Shown: piece after piece, positions 42,516 to 52,238 of the stretch
How the letters are laid out: each line of letters begins with the position of its first letter
How positions within the stretch are numbered: the first letter of the stretch is position 1
Source: JACCXG01 sp963834305
GTDB taxonomy: Bacteria > Acidobacteriota > Vicinamibacteria > Vicinamibacterales > 2-12-FULL-66-21
Assembly: GCA_963834305.1 (NCBI GenBank)
Contig: CAWIAX010000001.1
Location: 434,001 to 498,000 of the forward strand
Reading direction: 5' to 3'
DNA length: 64,000 bases
The notes under the pieces: model-generated
Seen by the model: only the letters and a program-made list of their open reading frames with translations
The model's database searches: none
What the model was told of the DNA's origin: nothing
Translations under genes and position numbers: made by a program

Positions 42516-42648
42516 GGCCATCACGTAATTGCCGATCCGAGGCGGCCCGGAGGGGCCGTCAAGCCCGCCAGCCCCGAACGGGGTCGGAGCGAAGCGAAGA
42601 GGCTTGACGGCCCTGAGGGACGCCCGACAATCCGGCGGCGTGATGGCC
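42516..42648 (-). ncRNA. Structured segment B (candidate leader RNA or DNA fold), element 2
   Basis: 133 bases closed by GGCCATCACG (42516-42525) / CGTGATGGCC (42639-42648). Inside are GGCG (42541-42544) with CGCC (42621-42624), the perfect 13-bp pair GGGCCGTCAAGCC (42553-42565) / GGCTTGACGGCCC (42601-42613), and a CCCC-GAAC-GGGG hairpin (42572-42583) followed by TCGGAGCGAAGCGA. It has the same plan, length and position relative to a leftward gene as segment A, while much of the rest of the sequence has diverged. Confidence 0.6.
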
Positions 42649-42658
42649 CGGCGTGGTG

Positions 42659-43225
42659 TCATGCGCGGACTCCGTCCGCGATCTGCGCGGTGAGCGTTCC
42701 GGCTTCGCGGAAGCTGAAGTAGCGGCCGTCGTCGCCGACGATCAGGTGATCGAGCAGCGGCATGTCGAGGATGTCGGCCGCCTGCGCCAGCCGAAGCGTG
42801 AGTCGCGCATCGTCCGGGCTCGGTGTCGGATCGCCGCTCGGGTGGTTGTGCACGACGAGCAGCGCGGTGGTGCCCGGTGTGAGGCACGCGGGCACGAACA
42901 CGTCCGGAAGCGAGATGGGCGTGCTCGAGCGCGTGCCGCGGGAGAGCACGTGCCAGGCGAGGAGACGGTGGCGAGTGGAGAGGCACGCGACGGCGAAGAC
43001 CTCGACCGTCTCGCTGGCCAGCAGCGGCGCCAGCGTGGCGGCGGCGATTCGCGGATCGCTGAGGGCCAGCGTGGGCAGTCGAACGGCCTGGCCCTGGTCA
43101 TCGCGCAGCGTGCGGTAGGCGCAGACGAACTCGCGGACGCGATGTCCGCGGGCGAGACTGTCGTGTGAGTCGGTGACATGTCGGATCTCCTTCCTGGCGG
43201 GAGGTCCGCGGCCCTGTGGGCACAC
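42659..43225 (-). CDS. RadC/JAB-domain protein
   Basis: 188 residues as read. The MPN+/JAB metal site is present: LLVVHNHPSGDPTPSPDDAR followed by LTLRLAQAADILDMPLLDHL and IVGDDGRYFSFREAG. RadC-like proteins are frequent on mobile elements; despite the name a repair role is doubtful. The start is unsure: an ATG at 43179 with AAGGAG 7 bases upstream is well placed but lies two bases out of frame, so one or two indels near 43160 are likely. It lies 10 bases before segment B. Confidence 0.85.
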   Translation of the reverse strand: MCPQGRGPPARKEIRHVTDSHDSLARGHRVREFVCAYRTLRDDQGQAVRLPTLALSDPRIAAATLAPLLASETVEVFAVACLSTRHRLLAWHVLSRGTRSSTPISLPDVFVPACLTPGTTALLVVHNHPSGDPTPSPDDARLTLRLAQAADILDMPLLDHLIVGDDGRYFSFREAGTLTAQIADGVRA

Positions 43226-43341
43226 GTCTCCCAGGCCGCAACGGCGGTGTCCGCGGTTGCGGGATTCAACGGGTGAATGGGTTGATGCGTGAGGCCGTCA
43301 GAGACGGCGAGTCGTGCGTGAAGACAGATCGGATCGCGCAT
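43180..43341 (-). CDS. Short reading frame upstream of RadC
   Basis: Begins MRDPICLHARLAVSDGLTHQ with GGAGG 8 bases before the ATG at 43341, then PIHPLNPATADTAVAAWETC. It runs without a stop into the ATG proposed for RadC, in the same frame as that ATG. It may be a separate small protein whose stop is hidden by an indel, or the true N terminus of RadC. The rest of the gap to the DUF932 gene (43342-43501) shows nothing else. Confidence 0.4.
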
Positions 43342-43501
43342 CGCACACACCTCCGTTGAGCGCCTGGGCTCTGTGAGCGGAGGCAGCCGCGAGCGCGACA
43401 CGAGTCGCGTGCGGGAGCACGCGTCGGGTCTAGGACCGGGCGCGTGCGATCTGAAGAAGAGGCCGTGCGGGCTGAGCCCGCACGGCAACGAATCGCCAGG
43501 G

Positions 43502-44611
43502 TCAGTGGACCGTGGCGAGCAGGCGACTGGCGGCTCGGTCGAGGGTGAACCGCGCGTCCTGCCAGGGCGTGCGCTGGCTGAGTCGTGTCAGCCCCTGCAC
43601 GTAGCCCCAGACGGACCGCGGATTCGTCTCGTGCTGTTCCGCCAGCGTGTAGGCGTCGGCGGCGTGCTTCCGCGACAGATCGAGTCGCTGCACGACCGCA
43701 TCGATCACCTCCTCGCGCGTCGCACCGAGCTCCTGGGAGGTGGCTCGCAGGAGTATGGTGCGATCGTCGGCGAGGTCTGCGTCGAGCGCCGCGCGGACCT
43801 CTCGCAGCGAGTCGGTCCACGCCTCGTGAATCGACGCACCCACGTGCCGGCGCCGGAAGCCGGCGACGTGGTGAAAGCCCCAGATGATGTGATTCGCGCA
43901 CACGGCGCGAAACAGGAACACATCCAGGGTCAGGGCGGCGGCACCGACGTCGCTGTTCCGGAGGATGAACCCGCGGAACAACCCGGCCTGCGAACCGTCG
44001 GTGGGGTCGTCGAGATCGCGGTTGCCGTCCACGAGGAACAGGAACATGTCTCGATCTCCCAGGTAGGCGCCGGACGGAACCCGTTCGGCACCGAAGACGC
44101 CGTCCTTGTAACCGAGCGGCAGGTGCCAGGCCGGGTGCTGGGCCATGAGGTCGAGCACGCGGTCGGCCAGCTCGTCGTGGTGGACCCGCGCGTACCTCGG
44201 TGAGGTGATCGCGTGGACGGTCCACGGTTCGTCCCGATCCGCGAAGAGCTGATGCTCGTGCGCGGTCGGCACGTTGCAGCCCGTAGTTGATCGCGTCGGC
44301 CGCGATCGACGCGGGCAGCGTTCGGAGATATGCGGGCGGCGCGCCGGCGAGGCCGGCGAGCTGCTCGAAGCTCCAATGGGTCAGGGCTCGCTGACGGTCC
44401 GGAGCGGTCGCTTATGGCGAGCGCGTCGGCGGTCGCGGCCTGCACCTGCAAGTCCACGGTCTCGGTGATGCGCGCGTCGGTGCGGTTGCGTCTGGCGCGA
44501 GCCGCCTCGGCGAGCGCGTGAACACTGGCGTACCGTTCGTCGGGTGGCCTGCCTGGCCCATTCCCGATGCGCGGTGTACGCGGTGACAGTCGATACACTT
44601 CGTCCGTGCAT
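43502..44611 (-). CDS. DUF932 (phage/plasmid-like TIGR03299) protein (frameshifted)
   Basis: The main frame (256 residues) has FADRDEPWTVHAITSPRYAR, LPLGYKDGVFGAERVPSGAY, LGDRDMFLFLVDGNRDLDDP, and FLFRAVCANHIIWGFHHVAG with VGASIHEAW, typical of DUF932 proteins of phages and plasmids. The N terminus continues upstream in other frames (DERYASVHALAEAARARRNR, ITETVDLQVQAATADALAIS) to an ATG at 44611 that has AAAGGAG 7 bases upstream. The repaired length is about 370 residues. The molecular function of DUF932 is unknown. Confidence 0.82.
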
Positions 44612-44736
44612 GGTGTGCTCCTTTCTGATGCCCTGTGGGCGAACGAGGGAAGGAAGCGCTCCACGGCCGCTGATGCGGGCGTGGAGGCGTGGCCAGGATG
44701 GCCACAACGAGAGAGGTCAGACGTGGCGCTTGGTGG

Positions 44737-45354
44737 CTACGCCTTCATCAATTCGTCCTCCTGCGTTCGCGCCGGAACATCCGGAGCACTATCGGGAACG
44801 TGGAATTCTCGTCGGAGCAGCACAGGACCGACCCTGGTGGTCACGAGTGCCGACACCAGTCGAAGTCTCGGCGCGTGAGCGTCGCGCGTCCATGCCAGCG
44901 ATCGCTCGCGGAGCTGCACCTGTGCGCCAGGGATGATGCTGCGGATCTCGTTCACCAGCGACCACTGGATCGCCGTGGCCGTCGGGAGCAGGCGCGTGAC
45001 GACCGACACGTCATTCGGCGTCACGACGACGTTGGCGTGACCGGGAAGCTGCCGAAGCTGCTCCTGCATTCTGGCCGCGCCGTCCGTCTGGTACGGCGCG
45101 AGGTGTGACAGAGGCCGGAACGTGACTTCGGTGAGGGCGTCAACGAACTCCTCGAACGGCAACACGCCGGCCGACAGTCGTTCGCGCTGGTCGTGGGATC
45201 CGTGAACGGCGATCCACTCGTGCATCATCTGCTGCCGCTGTGCGTGCCTGGCAAGATTGCGGGATCGCTGGTCGGCGCCTCGCCCGTGGCTGATGCGAAC
45301 GTCATTGTCAAAACGCCGAAAGGCTTCGAGCGGTACCTGCCGGGCAACGCCCAT
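44737..45354 (-). CDS. Unrecognised protein at the right limit of element 2
   Basis: Intact C-terminal coding: RERLSAGVLPFEEFVDALTE, VTFRPLSHLAPYQTDGAARM, NVVVTPNDVSVVTRLLPTAT, AIQWSLVNEIRSIIPGAQVQ, ending in a polar EDELMKA. 205 residues if it starts at 45354; an ATG pair at about 45228 (MMHEWIAVHGSH) is a good alternative, since the region beyond may already belong to the other genome. It lies 125 bases upstream of DUF932 on the same strand. No family is recognised. Confidence 0.6.
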   Translation of the reverse strand: MGVARQVPLEAFRRFDNDVRISHGRGADQRSRNLARHAQRQQMMHEWIAVHGSHDQRERLSAGVLPFEEFVDALTEVTFRPLSHLAPYQTDGAARMQEQLRQLPGHANVVVTPNDVSVVTRLLPTATAIQWSLVNEIRSIIPGAQVQLRERSLAWTRDAHAPRLRLVSALVTTRVGPVLLRREFHVPDSAPDVPARTQEDELMKA

Positions 45355-45390
45355 GTCACGCTTGGCGTCGTGGCAGACCTTCGCCAAGTT
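45228..45390. other. Probable junction between two genomes (assembly chimera)
   Basis: To the left, leftward genes of a mobile element in an acidobacterial-type chromosome; to the right, from about 45,385, actinobacterial-type genes with a much higher indel density. Element 2 has lost its right att copy at this point and the first rightward gene lacks its start. No repeat, tRNA or transposase explains the change. The exact base cannot be fixed from sequence alone. Confidence 0.6.
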
Positions 45391-45514
45391 CCTCGACTCA
45401 CCGCACCGGGTGATCATCGAGACCGAGGCCCGTCTGGTCGTGGCGTTCGACGCAGCCAAGTTCCAGACGTTCACGCTGGAGGCGATCGCCGCCGGCCACG
45501 GCGCAGGCGTATAG
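45385..45514 (+). CDS. C-terminal fragment of an unrecognised protein
   Basis: The frame ending at the TAG at 45514 reads FAKFLDSPHRVIIETEARLV then VAFDAAKFQTFTLEAIAAGH, which looks like real coding sequence, but the upstream part of the frame is basic nonsense and no start is found. It is probably the 3' end of a gene of the right-hand genome truncated by the junction. Confidence 0.4.
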
Positions 45515-45561
45515 GACGTCTGCCTCGTCGTGACCACCACCCGTCCACTCACAATGTCGGC

Positions 45562-46458
45562 ATGACCGATCAGCCCGGCAACATCCAACCGTCCGACGAC
45601 GAGCTCGCTGCGCTCGTCGGGCACTCCTTTCCGGGAGGCTCCTACACGGTCGCGGACTGGGAGAACTTCTTGTTGACCGACTGCACGGGTCGGGAGCAAC
45701 TGCCGGACGGGTTGGTCCACCCGATCGTCCTGTTCCATGCCCCGATCCTCGGCGCCGGTACCTCGATCGCCGAGCTGTTCCGCCTGGGGAGCGCGGATGG
45801 TCAGGCGGGCTCGGTCGGTCTGCTGGGTTACGACTGGGAGTACATGCAGCCGCTGCGCGAGGACATCGCCTACGACGTCGGTGGTGGGATCGCGAGCGTG
45901 GAGCGGGTCGTCTCCGCGGCCGGTGTCGCCGATCATGTGGCGTTCCGGATCGAGCTGTCTCAGCAGGGCGAGCTCGTGGCCCGGGTGACCAACCGGTGGT
46001 CGTTCCGACGATCGGGTCAGCCAGCTCGACCAGCGATCGAGCCTCGGGTCGGGGCCGGCGCCGAGGGGTTTGCCGACGACGGGCTGATCCCGGAGTGGGA
46101 GATGCCCCACGTCGACCCCGCCCGAATGAGGACGATGGCGGCCATCCTGCGCGACCCGTACCCGGTGCACTGGGACAGAGCGGCCAACGAGCGGCTTGGG
46201 CTCGGCGACCATGTGATCAACCAGGGGCCACTGAACGTCAGCTACGTGGCCAACATGTTGATGGCCTGGGCCGGGCCGGACGCCGTGCGGCGCCTGACAG
46301 TCAGCTTCGGTCGGCCGGTGCTCGACGGCGACCGGGTCGTGGCCGGGGGTCGGGTGCGCGACGTGGAGGACGGGATCGCCCACTGTGACGTGTGGCTGGC
46401 CCGTGGCGACGAGCACGTGCTCACCGGCACCGCCGAGGTCCGCCCACCAACCAGCTGA
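45562..46458 (+). CDS. MaoC / FAS1-like hot-dog dehydratase-like protein
   Basis: 298 residues, intact. The N-terminal half contains PIVLFHAPILGAGTSIAELF and GLLGYDWEYMQPLREDIAYD; the C-terminal half contains INQGPLNVSYVANMLMAWAG and RLTVSFGRPVLDGDRVVAGG, the two hot-dog folds of MaoC-like acyl-CoA hydratases or thioesterase relatives. Catalytic residues are not clear, so enzyme activity is unproven. ATG at 45562 follows a 47-base gap. It is one of the few unbroken genes on the right side. Confidence 0.6.
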   Translation: MTDQPGNIQPSDDELAALVGHSFPGGSYTVADWENFLLTDCTGREQLPDGLVHPIVLFHAPILGAGTSIAELFRLGSADGQAGSVGLLGYDWEYMQPLREDIAYDVGGGIASVERVVSAAGVADHVAFRIELSQQGELVARVTNRWSFRRSGQPARPAIEPRVGAGAEGFADDGLIPEWEMPHVDPARMRTMAAILRDPYPVHWDRAANERLGLGDHVINQGPLNVSYVANMLMAWAGPDAVRRLTVSFGRPVLDGDRVVAGGRVRDVEDGIAHCDVWLARGDEHVLTGTAEVRPPTS

Positions 46459-46544
46459 ACAGCCCGTGATGCGGAGATCGCGCATCGAGGCGTGTGTGTG
46501 GGAGGTCGAACGGTGACGGTGACGGGTCGGGTGAGTGTCGTCCG

Positions 46545-47557
46545 TCAACGACTTCGGGCGAACGGAACCGTGATCTCGAACGCTGCGACGAGGTCGTACG
46601 CCTGCTCCGGCGTCTCGTCGCTCCCCGCCTCCCATCCGTGCCACGGGTACTCGACCGCCCCGTTGTCGCGAAGACGCGGGGTGCCCGATGCTTCGTCGAT
46701 CGCGAAGAACGGACCGTGCTCGTCTCCACGCTGCATCGGGTAGCGCTCCCGCTCCGGCGCCCCGGGCGCCGGCGTCTCGTACATCCCGCCGCCACTCGTA
46801 CCGTTGAACAGCACGAGGTGGACCTCGGCGAAGGCCGGTGCGTCCGCTCCGGGAGGTCGGCCGTGGTTGTGCGTGGAGAGGTCGACACCCTTGCCGGCTG
46901 CCCACAGGAACACGTGGGCGATCTCGTCGCCGTCGTCGTCCAGCAGACGCCAGCCGGGCGCGAGGTACGCGTCCAGTCCGTCGAAGAACGGCGTGACCGA
47001 GGCGTACTTCGCCTCGAAGGTGCGCCAGGCGAACCGTTGCGCGTCCGGCCCCTCGATCCGCAGATCGTCCATCGACGACACTCGCTCCGGAACGTTGCGC
47101 GCCATGAAGACTGCGCACAGCGCACCCTCTGCGCCGGCGCGCACGTGATCGCCGTCGACGAGGGTGGCGCGTACCACCCGTGGCGCTGCGTAGGTGCTTC
47201 GGTCCGGCTGAGCAAGCCGACCCGTGATCACCTTGACGTACACCGGTCCGGCGGCAGCGCTGTCCCACGTGAACTGCTCGTCGGGGCCGAGCCGTACGAA
47301 CTGGACGTCCCAGCCCGCGAATGACCAGACCGGTGAGACCCGGGATCCGCCACTGCCCATCACGACGTCGACGCACTCACGCACGTGCGAAAGGTTCTCA
47401 CATCCCGACGGCTCTGGGACGACCGTGAGGGCGAGCTCCAGCCGAGGCTCCGTATGAGTCCCGCTGTGACTGCCGATTCGAGTTCGGTCAGCGCCGCGTC
47501 CCATCGGAAGCGTTCGTTCACGGCAGCTTCGCGGTACGGAGCCTGGATCGACTCCAC
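46545..47557 (-). CDS. Cupin-like protein of unknown function (frameshifted)
   Basis: The GTG at 47557 gives a short N-terminal frame (MESIQAPYREAAVNERFRWD) that passes, through a break near 47460, into the main frame: CVDVVMGSGGSRVSPVWSFA, GWDVQFVRLGPDEQFTWDSA and a C-terminal domain with HVFLWAAGKGVDLSTHNHGR and FAEVHLVLFNGTSGGGMYE. HxH followed by a Glu some 14 residues later resembles a cupin metal site. About 337 residues. No closer family can be named. Its upstream side faces two tRNA genes. Confidence 0.55.
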
Positions 47558-47594
47558 CCGCCGGCTCAGGATGGACCCTGACCTGCGACGATTG

Positions 47595-47669
47595 TGGTGC
47601 GCCCCCTGGGTTTCGAACCCAGAACCTGCGGATTAAGAGTCCGTTGCTCTGCCGTTGAGCTAGAGGCGC
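47595..47669 (-). tRNA. tRNA-Lys (CTT anticodon)
   Basis: The reverse strand reads GCGCCTCTAGCTCAACGG at the 5' end, anticodon arm GGACTCTTAATCC with CTT, T arm CTGGGTTCGAAACCCAG, closing GGGGCGC, discriminator A and encoded CCA. 75 bases with CCA. Confidence 0.94.
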
Positions 47670-47727
47670 GCTTGCTCGCGCAGTGTAGGGGAGCGCGCGT
47701 GCCACCGCCGAACTGCGTTGGCGGAGA

Positions 47728-47804
47728 TGGGGTGACCGACGGGGCTCGAACCCGCGACCCTCAGGATCACAACCTGATGCTCTACCAGCTGAGCTACGAC
47801 CACC
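47728..47804 (-). tRNA. tRNA-His (GTG anticodon)
   Basis: The reverse strand starts with the extra G(-1) typical of tRNA-His, then GTGGTCGTAGCTCAGCTGG, anticodon arm AGGTTGTGATCCT with GTG, T arm GCGGGTTCGAGCCCCGT, and ends CGGTCAC with C73 and encoded CCA. The two G-T pairs in the acceptor stem are acceptable. Confidence 0.94.
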
Positions 47805-47935
47805 ATGAGGGCGCGACAGTGTGCCACGCCTGCCGGCAATTCCACACGCTGGGGCTGTGCCACGGATTCGGAGGCGGCGGCCATGTCATCGGGAGGCGGC
47901 GGCCATGCGACTCGGAGGCGTGGCCATGGATCGGC

Positions 47936-47982
47936 GACGACGAAATCCGTCGTCTGCTAGGGTGCTGAGAACGAAATCCGTC
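47936..47982 (+). promoter_or_regulatory. Repeated ACGAAATCCGTC operator-like site
   Basis: ACGAAATCCGTC occurs at 47940-47951 and again at 47971-47982, just before the ATG at 47994. The first copy is the centre of a perfect inverted repeat GACGACG (47936-47942) / CGTCGTC (47948-47954). The 31-base spacing is about three helical turns, which suggests a repressor or activator binding pair. The upstream gap from 47805 holds only GGCGGCCATG-type low complexity. Confidence 0.45.
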
Positions 47983-47993
47983 AGGAGCATCGC

Positions 47994-49420
47994 ATGAGCG
48001 CAACGGAATCCCTCCACACGCGTCCACTTTCCCAACGAGCCACGGCGATCACCCAGCGGGAGCTGGCCGTCTACATGGATCGCACGGTCGGGCTCGCAGC
48101 GAGCCACCGAGCGGGCCCGCCAGGTGCTGCCGCTCGGCGTGCCGTCCAGCTTCCAGGCGTACGACCCGCATCCGATCGTCGTCGCCGGGCCCAGGCGGCG
48201 TGGATGGAGGACGTCGACGGCAACCGCTACATCGACTTCGACATGGGCTTCGGCGCGCTGTTCGCCGGCCACTGCCACCCGCTCGTGCGCCGCGCGGTCG
48301 AGACGCAGCTCGACAACGGCACGCTGTTCGTCACGCCGTGCGAGGCGAACGCCGAGGTCGCCGAACTGCTCCGCGATCGCTACGGGCTGCCGATGTGGCG
48401 CTTCACCAACTCCGGCACCGAGGCGACGATGGACGCCATCCGCGTCGCTCGCGGCGTCACCGGTCGCGAGAAGATCGTCAAGGTCGAGGGCGGCTACCAC
48501 GGCCACCACGACGAGGTGATGATCTCGATGAAGCCGCCGCTCGACGAGGCCGGCCCGGCCGACGCGCCGCACGCCGGTGCCCGGCACCGCCGGCATCACC
48601 GCACGCCGTGCTCGGCCGACACGATCGTCATCCCGTTCAACGACGCCGACTGCGCTCGAGCGGGTGCTCGCCGGCGGCGACGTCGCCTGCTTCATCGTCG
48701 AGCCGGTGATGGAGAACATCGGCATCTGCATGCCGCAGCCCGGCTACCTCGAAGCGGTCCGCGAGATCACCCGCCGGTACGGCACGATGCTGATCTTCGA
48801 CGAGGTGAAGACCGGCATCACGGCCGGCTGGGGCGGCGCCACCGGCGCGCTCGGCGTGCAGCCCGACCTCGTCACGCTGGCCAAGAGCATCGGCGGCGGC
48901 CTGCCGGTCGGCGCCTTCGGCGGCAGCGCCGAGTGCATGGACCAGATCACGGCCGGCGAGGTGCTGCACCTCGGCACCTACAACGGCAACCCGCTGTGCA
49001 TGGCGGCGACGAAGGCCGTGCTCGCCGAGGTGTGCACGCCCGAGGCCACCGACGCCACGATCGCCCGCAACACCGCGCTTGCTCGACGCCGTGCGACGCA
49101 GATCATCGACACGCGCCGGCGCTGCCCGCGCACACGGTGCAGTTCGGCGCGAAGGGTGCGTCACGTGGGCGCCGACGCCGATCCGCAACTACCGCGACTA
49201 CAAGGCCACCGACTTCGACCTTGCGTTCGCGCAGTGGATCCACGGCATCAACCGCGGCGTGCTGCTGCCGCCCGGGCTCGACGAGCAGTGGCTGATCTCG
49301 GTGATGCACACCGACGCCGACGCGATGCACTACGCCGACGTGTTCGGCGAGTTCGTCGCCGAGCTCATCGGCCTGAGCCGCGCCGGCTGGCGTCAGCTCC
49401 AGCGACGCTCCTCGTTGTAG
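47994..49420 (+). CDS. Glutamate-1-semialdehyde aminomutase-like class III aminotransferase (frameshifted)
   Basis: PLP enzyme in at least five frame segments. Readable parts: VLPLGVPSSFQAYDPHPIVV, MEDVDGNRYIDFDMGFGALF, WRFTNSGTEATMDAIRVARG, EGGYHGHHDEVMISMKPPLD, CFIVEPVMENIGICMPQPGY, MLIFDEVKTGITAGWGGATG and LAKSIGGGLPVGAFGGSAEC with the Schiff-base Lys, then HLGTYNGNPLCMAATKAVLA. The pattern is HemL-like, but no other haem genes adjoin, and HemL paralogues with other substrates are common. The 3' end overlaps the next gene on the other strand by 28 bases. Confidence 0.82.
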
Positions 49421-50235
49421 CGGTAGGTGCTCACCGGGGTGCTCCACCGGCGCCGGCGGCGCATGATCCCGGAGACCGCCAGGAGCGCAGCCGCCGCCAC
49501 CGATCAGGATGACGTCGACGGCCGATCACGAGCGGCAGCGAGTCGTCGGCGAGGCGCGCCGGTATTCGCGCCCACACACTCGTCGCTCATCGCCGGCACG
49601 ACGAACTTGGGCACGACGTAGCCGAGCAGCGCGATCAGCACGGCGAGCAGCAGCAGCCCGAAGCCGAGGCTGCGCAGCACGGCGGATCGATCGGGGTGTG
49701 CGGTGAGCCCGATGAGCGCCGAACACGAGCGCGGCGATGGCGGCGATCGGCACCATCCAGCGTGAGGACCTGGCGGGCGACGGACAGCGCGGCGATCTCC
49801 GGCACCGGCAGGGTGATCGGCGGCAGTCCGATCGACGGCTTCGTTGCGCACGATGTTGCGCATCTGCTGGTCGGTGATCTGCACCGGTTCGTCGCTGCTC
49901 GCCGATCAGGTGCGCGTGGGCGTCGTGGATGATCTCGGCCATCTCGGTCGCCATCAGACCTGCGGTCGCCGGATCGTCGAGCAGCGTGTTCAAGCCGACG
50001 TCGGGGTCGTTCTTGATCTGCTCGGCGGTGAGCGGGCCAGCTGCGGCGCCGCCGCCTCGGCGATGAGATCGACCAGCTGGTCGCGGATCGACGTTGTCGC
50101 CCGAGCACGATCTCGGCCGAGCTCGGCCGTGCGGTCCGGGTCGAACGCGGTGCGCTGCAGCATCCAGCCGCCGATCGCCAGGCTCGCGCAGGTGTAGGCG
50201 ATACCGAACAGGAGACCGGCGAGGGTTCGACGCAC
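49393..50235 (-). CDS. Unrecognised membrane protein (frameshifted)
   Basis: It starts MRRTLAGLLFGIAYTCASLA with an N-terminal membrane helix. A soluble region follows (TAEQIKNDPDVGLNTLLDDP, LMATEMAEIIHDAHAHLIGE), then LPPITLPVPEIAALSVARQV, two or three helices (VPIAAIAALVFGALIGLTAH, FGLLLLAVLIALLGYVVPKF) and a last one near the C terminus (GVDVILIGGGCALLAVSG) with a basic tail. About 280 residues after repair of several breaks. Similar proteins occur near recA in Actinobacteria, but the function is unknown. Confidence 0.6.
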
Positions 50236-50359
50236 GTGTGCAGTCTGGCCGATCGTCCGTCGCGAGCCGGGGTTGCTCGTGCTGGCCGTCGGGCCGCGGG
50301 TGGGATCGACCGGGAGCGCACGACCTGCGGATCTGTGGGATCCGAGTGCGCGCGGGCGG

Positions 50360-50877
50360 ATGGACCGTGCCCAGCGCCGTCACTCCGACAAGATCCGGTT
50401 CGGCACCGCGATGTGGCGCGCCGTGCGGATGCGCTGCCCGTGGTGCGGCAGCCGGCGCACGTTCATCCGCCGGTGGCTGGGCAAGTACCCGCGGTGCCGC
50501 ACGTGCGGGATCCGATGGCGGCGCGAGGAGGGCTTCGAGCTCGGTCCGGTGGCGCTCAACACCGTGATCACGTTCTTCGCGCTGGTCGTCGGCGATGGGC
50601 GTCGGCTTCGTCGATCACCTATCCGGACGTCCCCGTGCTGCCGCTGATCCTGTGGTGCGGGGCGATCGCGGTGCTGCTGCCCGCTGGTCGCTGTACCCGT
50701 TCACGTTCACTGGTCTGGCTGGCCTTCGACCTGGCGGTGCACCCGCCGGAGGACGAAGGAGCTGGCCGACGCAGCGCGGCGGTCGCGGCGGCCGGCTCGG
50801 CCGAGCGGCAGTGCGGCCGACATTCCGGAGCGATCGTCCGGTCGCGTCGGACCTCCGTCACGGCCGGGGATGCTTGA
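50360..50877 (+). CDS. DUF983 zinc-ribbon membrane protein (frameshifted)
   Basis: Two CxxC pairs near the N terminus, CPWCGSRRTFIRRWLGKYPR then CRTCGIRWRREEGFELGP, followed by two membrane segments, ALNTVITFFALVVG and VLPLILWCGAIAVLLP, and a third (YPFTFTVWLAFDLAVHPPED). This is the DUF983 layout. Breaks lie near 50596 and 50690. The function is unknown. The ATG at 50360 is a tentative start. Confidence 0.7.
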
Positions 50878-50878
50878 T

Positions 50879-50892
50879 CGAACGGTTGTTCG
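50879..50892 (+). promoter_or_regulatory. LexA-binding SOS box and promoter of recA
   Basis: CGAACGGTTGTTCG fits the actinobacterial/Gram-positive SOS consensus CGAACnnnnGTTCG exactly. A TACACT -10-like box follows at 50897-50902. The recA start is about 180 bases downstream, leaving a long leader with no gene in it. Confidence 0.85.
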
Positions 50893-51070
50893 TAGTTACA
50901 CTGCTGTCGTTCGCACACACGTGGTGCCCAGCCGATCCGGAGCGATGCGGGCAACCCTGTCACACCCCCTTCGTATGGTGCCCATCACGAGATCAACACC
51001 AATCGGGGCCGTGCGACTCGGCTCTCTCAGACACCACGCACCATCATCAGGCAGGAAACGGAGCACCACA

Positions 51071-52124
<1,054 letters not shown>

Positions 52125-52238
52125 GCGCTCGGTCCTGACCGGCCAGGCGGTGAGGCCGACGGTGCTCGCGAGCGGCGTCGGTCTGCTCACCGTCGCCCTC
52201 CGGTCGCCCAGCACAGCGACCGGTAGCCTGTGGCCTCG

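Larger units (their letters stand above)
39940..45300. mobile_element. Integrative element 2 in tandem with element 1 (right end missing)
   Basis: It starts at the second att repeat with its own leftward integrase and HTH protein, then leftward genes for several unknown small proteins, structured segment B, RadC, a DUF932 protein and a further unknown protein. All genes read leftward. DUF932 and RadC genes are common on plasmids, phages and integrative elements. No third 45-bp repeat is seen before the sequence changes to actinobacterial genes at about 45.3 kb, so the element is cut there. The end coordinate is an estimate. Confidence 0.75.

Noticed and set aside
40000..45300. A third att copy closing element 2
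   Set aside because: I searched by eye for the tRNA-Cys 3' sequence on both strands up to the junction and found none.
44737..47376. An 879-codon open frame on the minus strand
   Set aside because: Only its last 200 codons look like protein. The rest is antisense to the MaoC-like gene and crosses the genome junction.
48200..48709. Arg/Asp-rich open frames overlapping the aminomutase-like gene
   Set aside because: They are out-of-frame readings of that gene created by GC-rich codons and indels.
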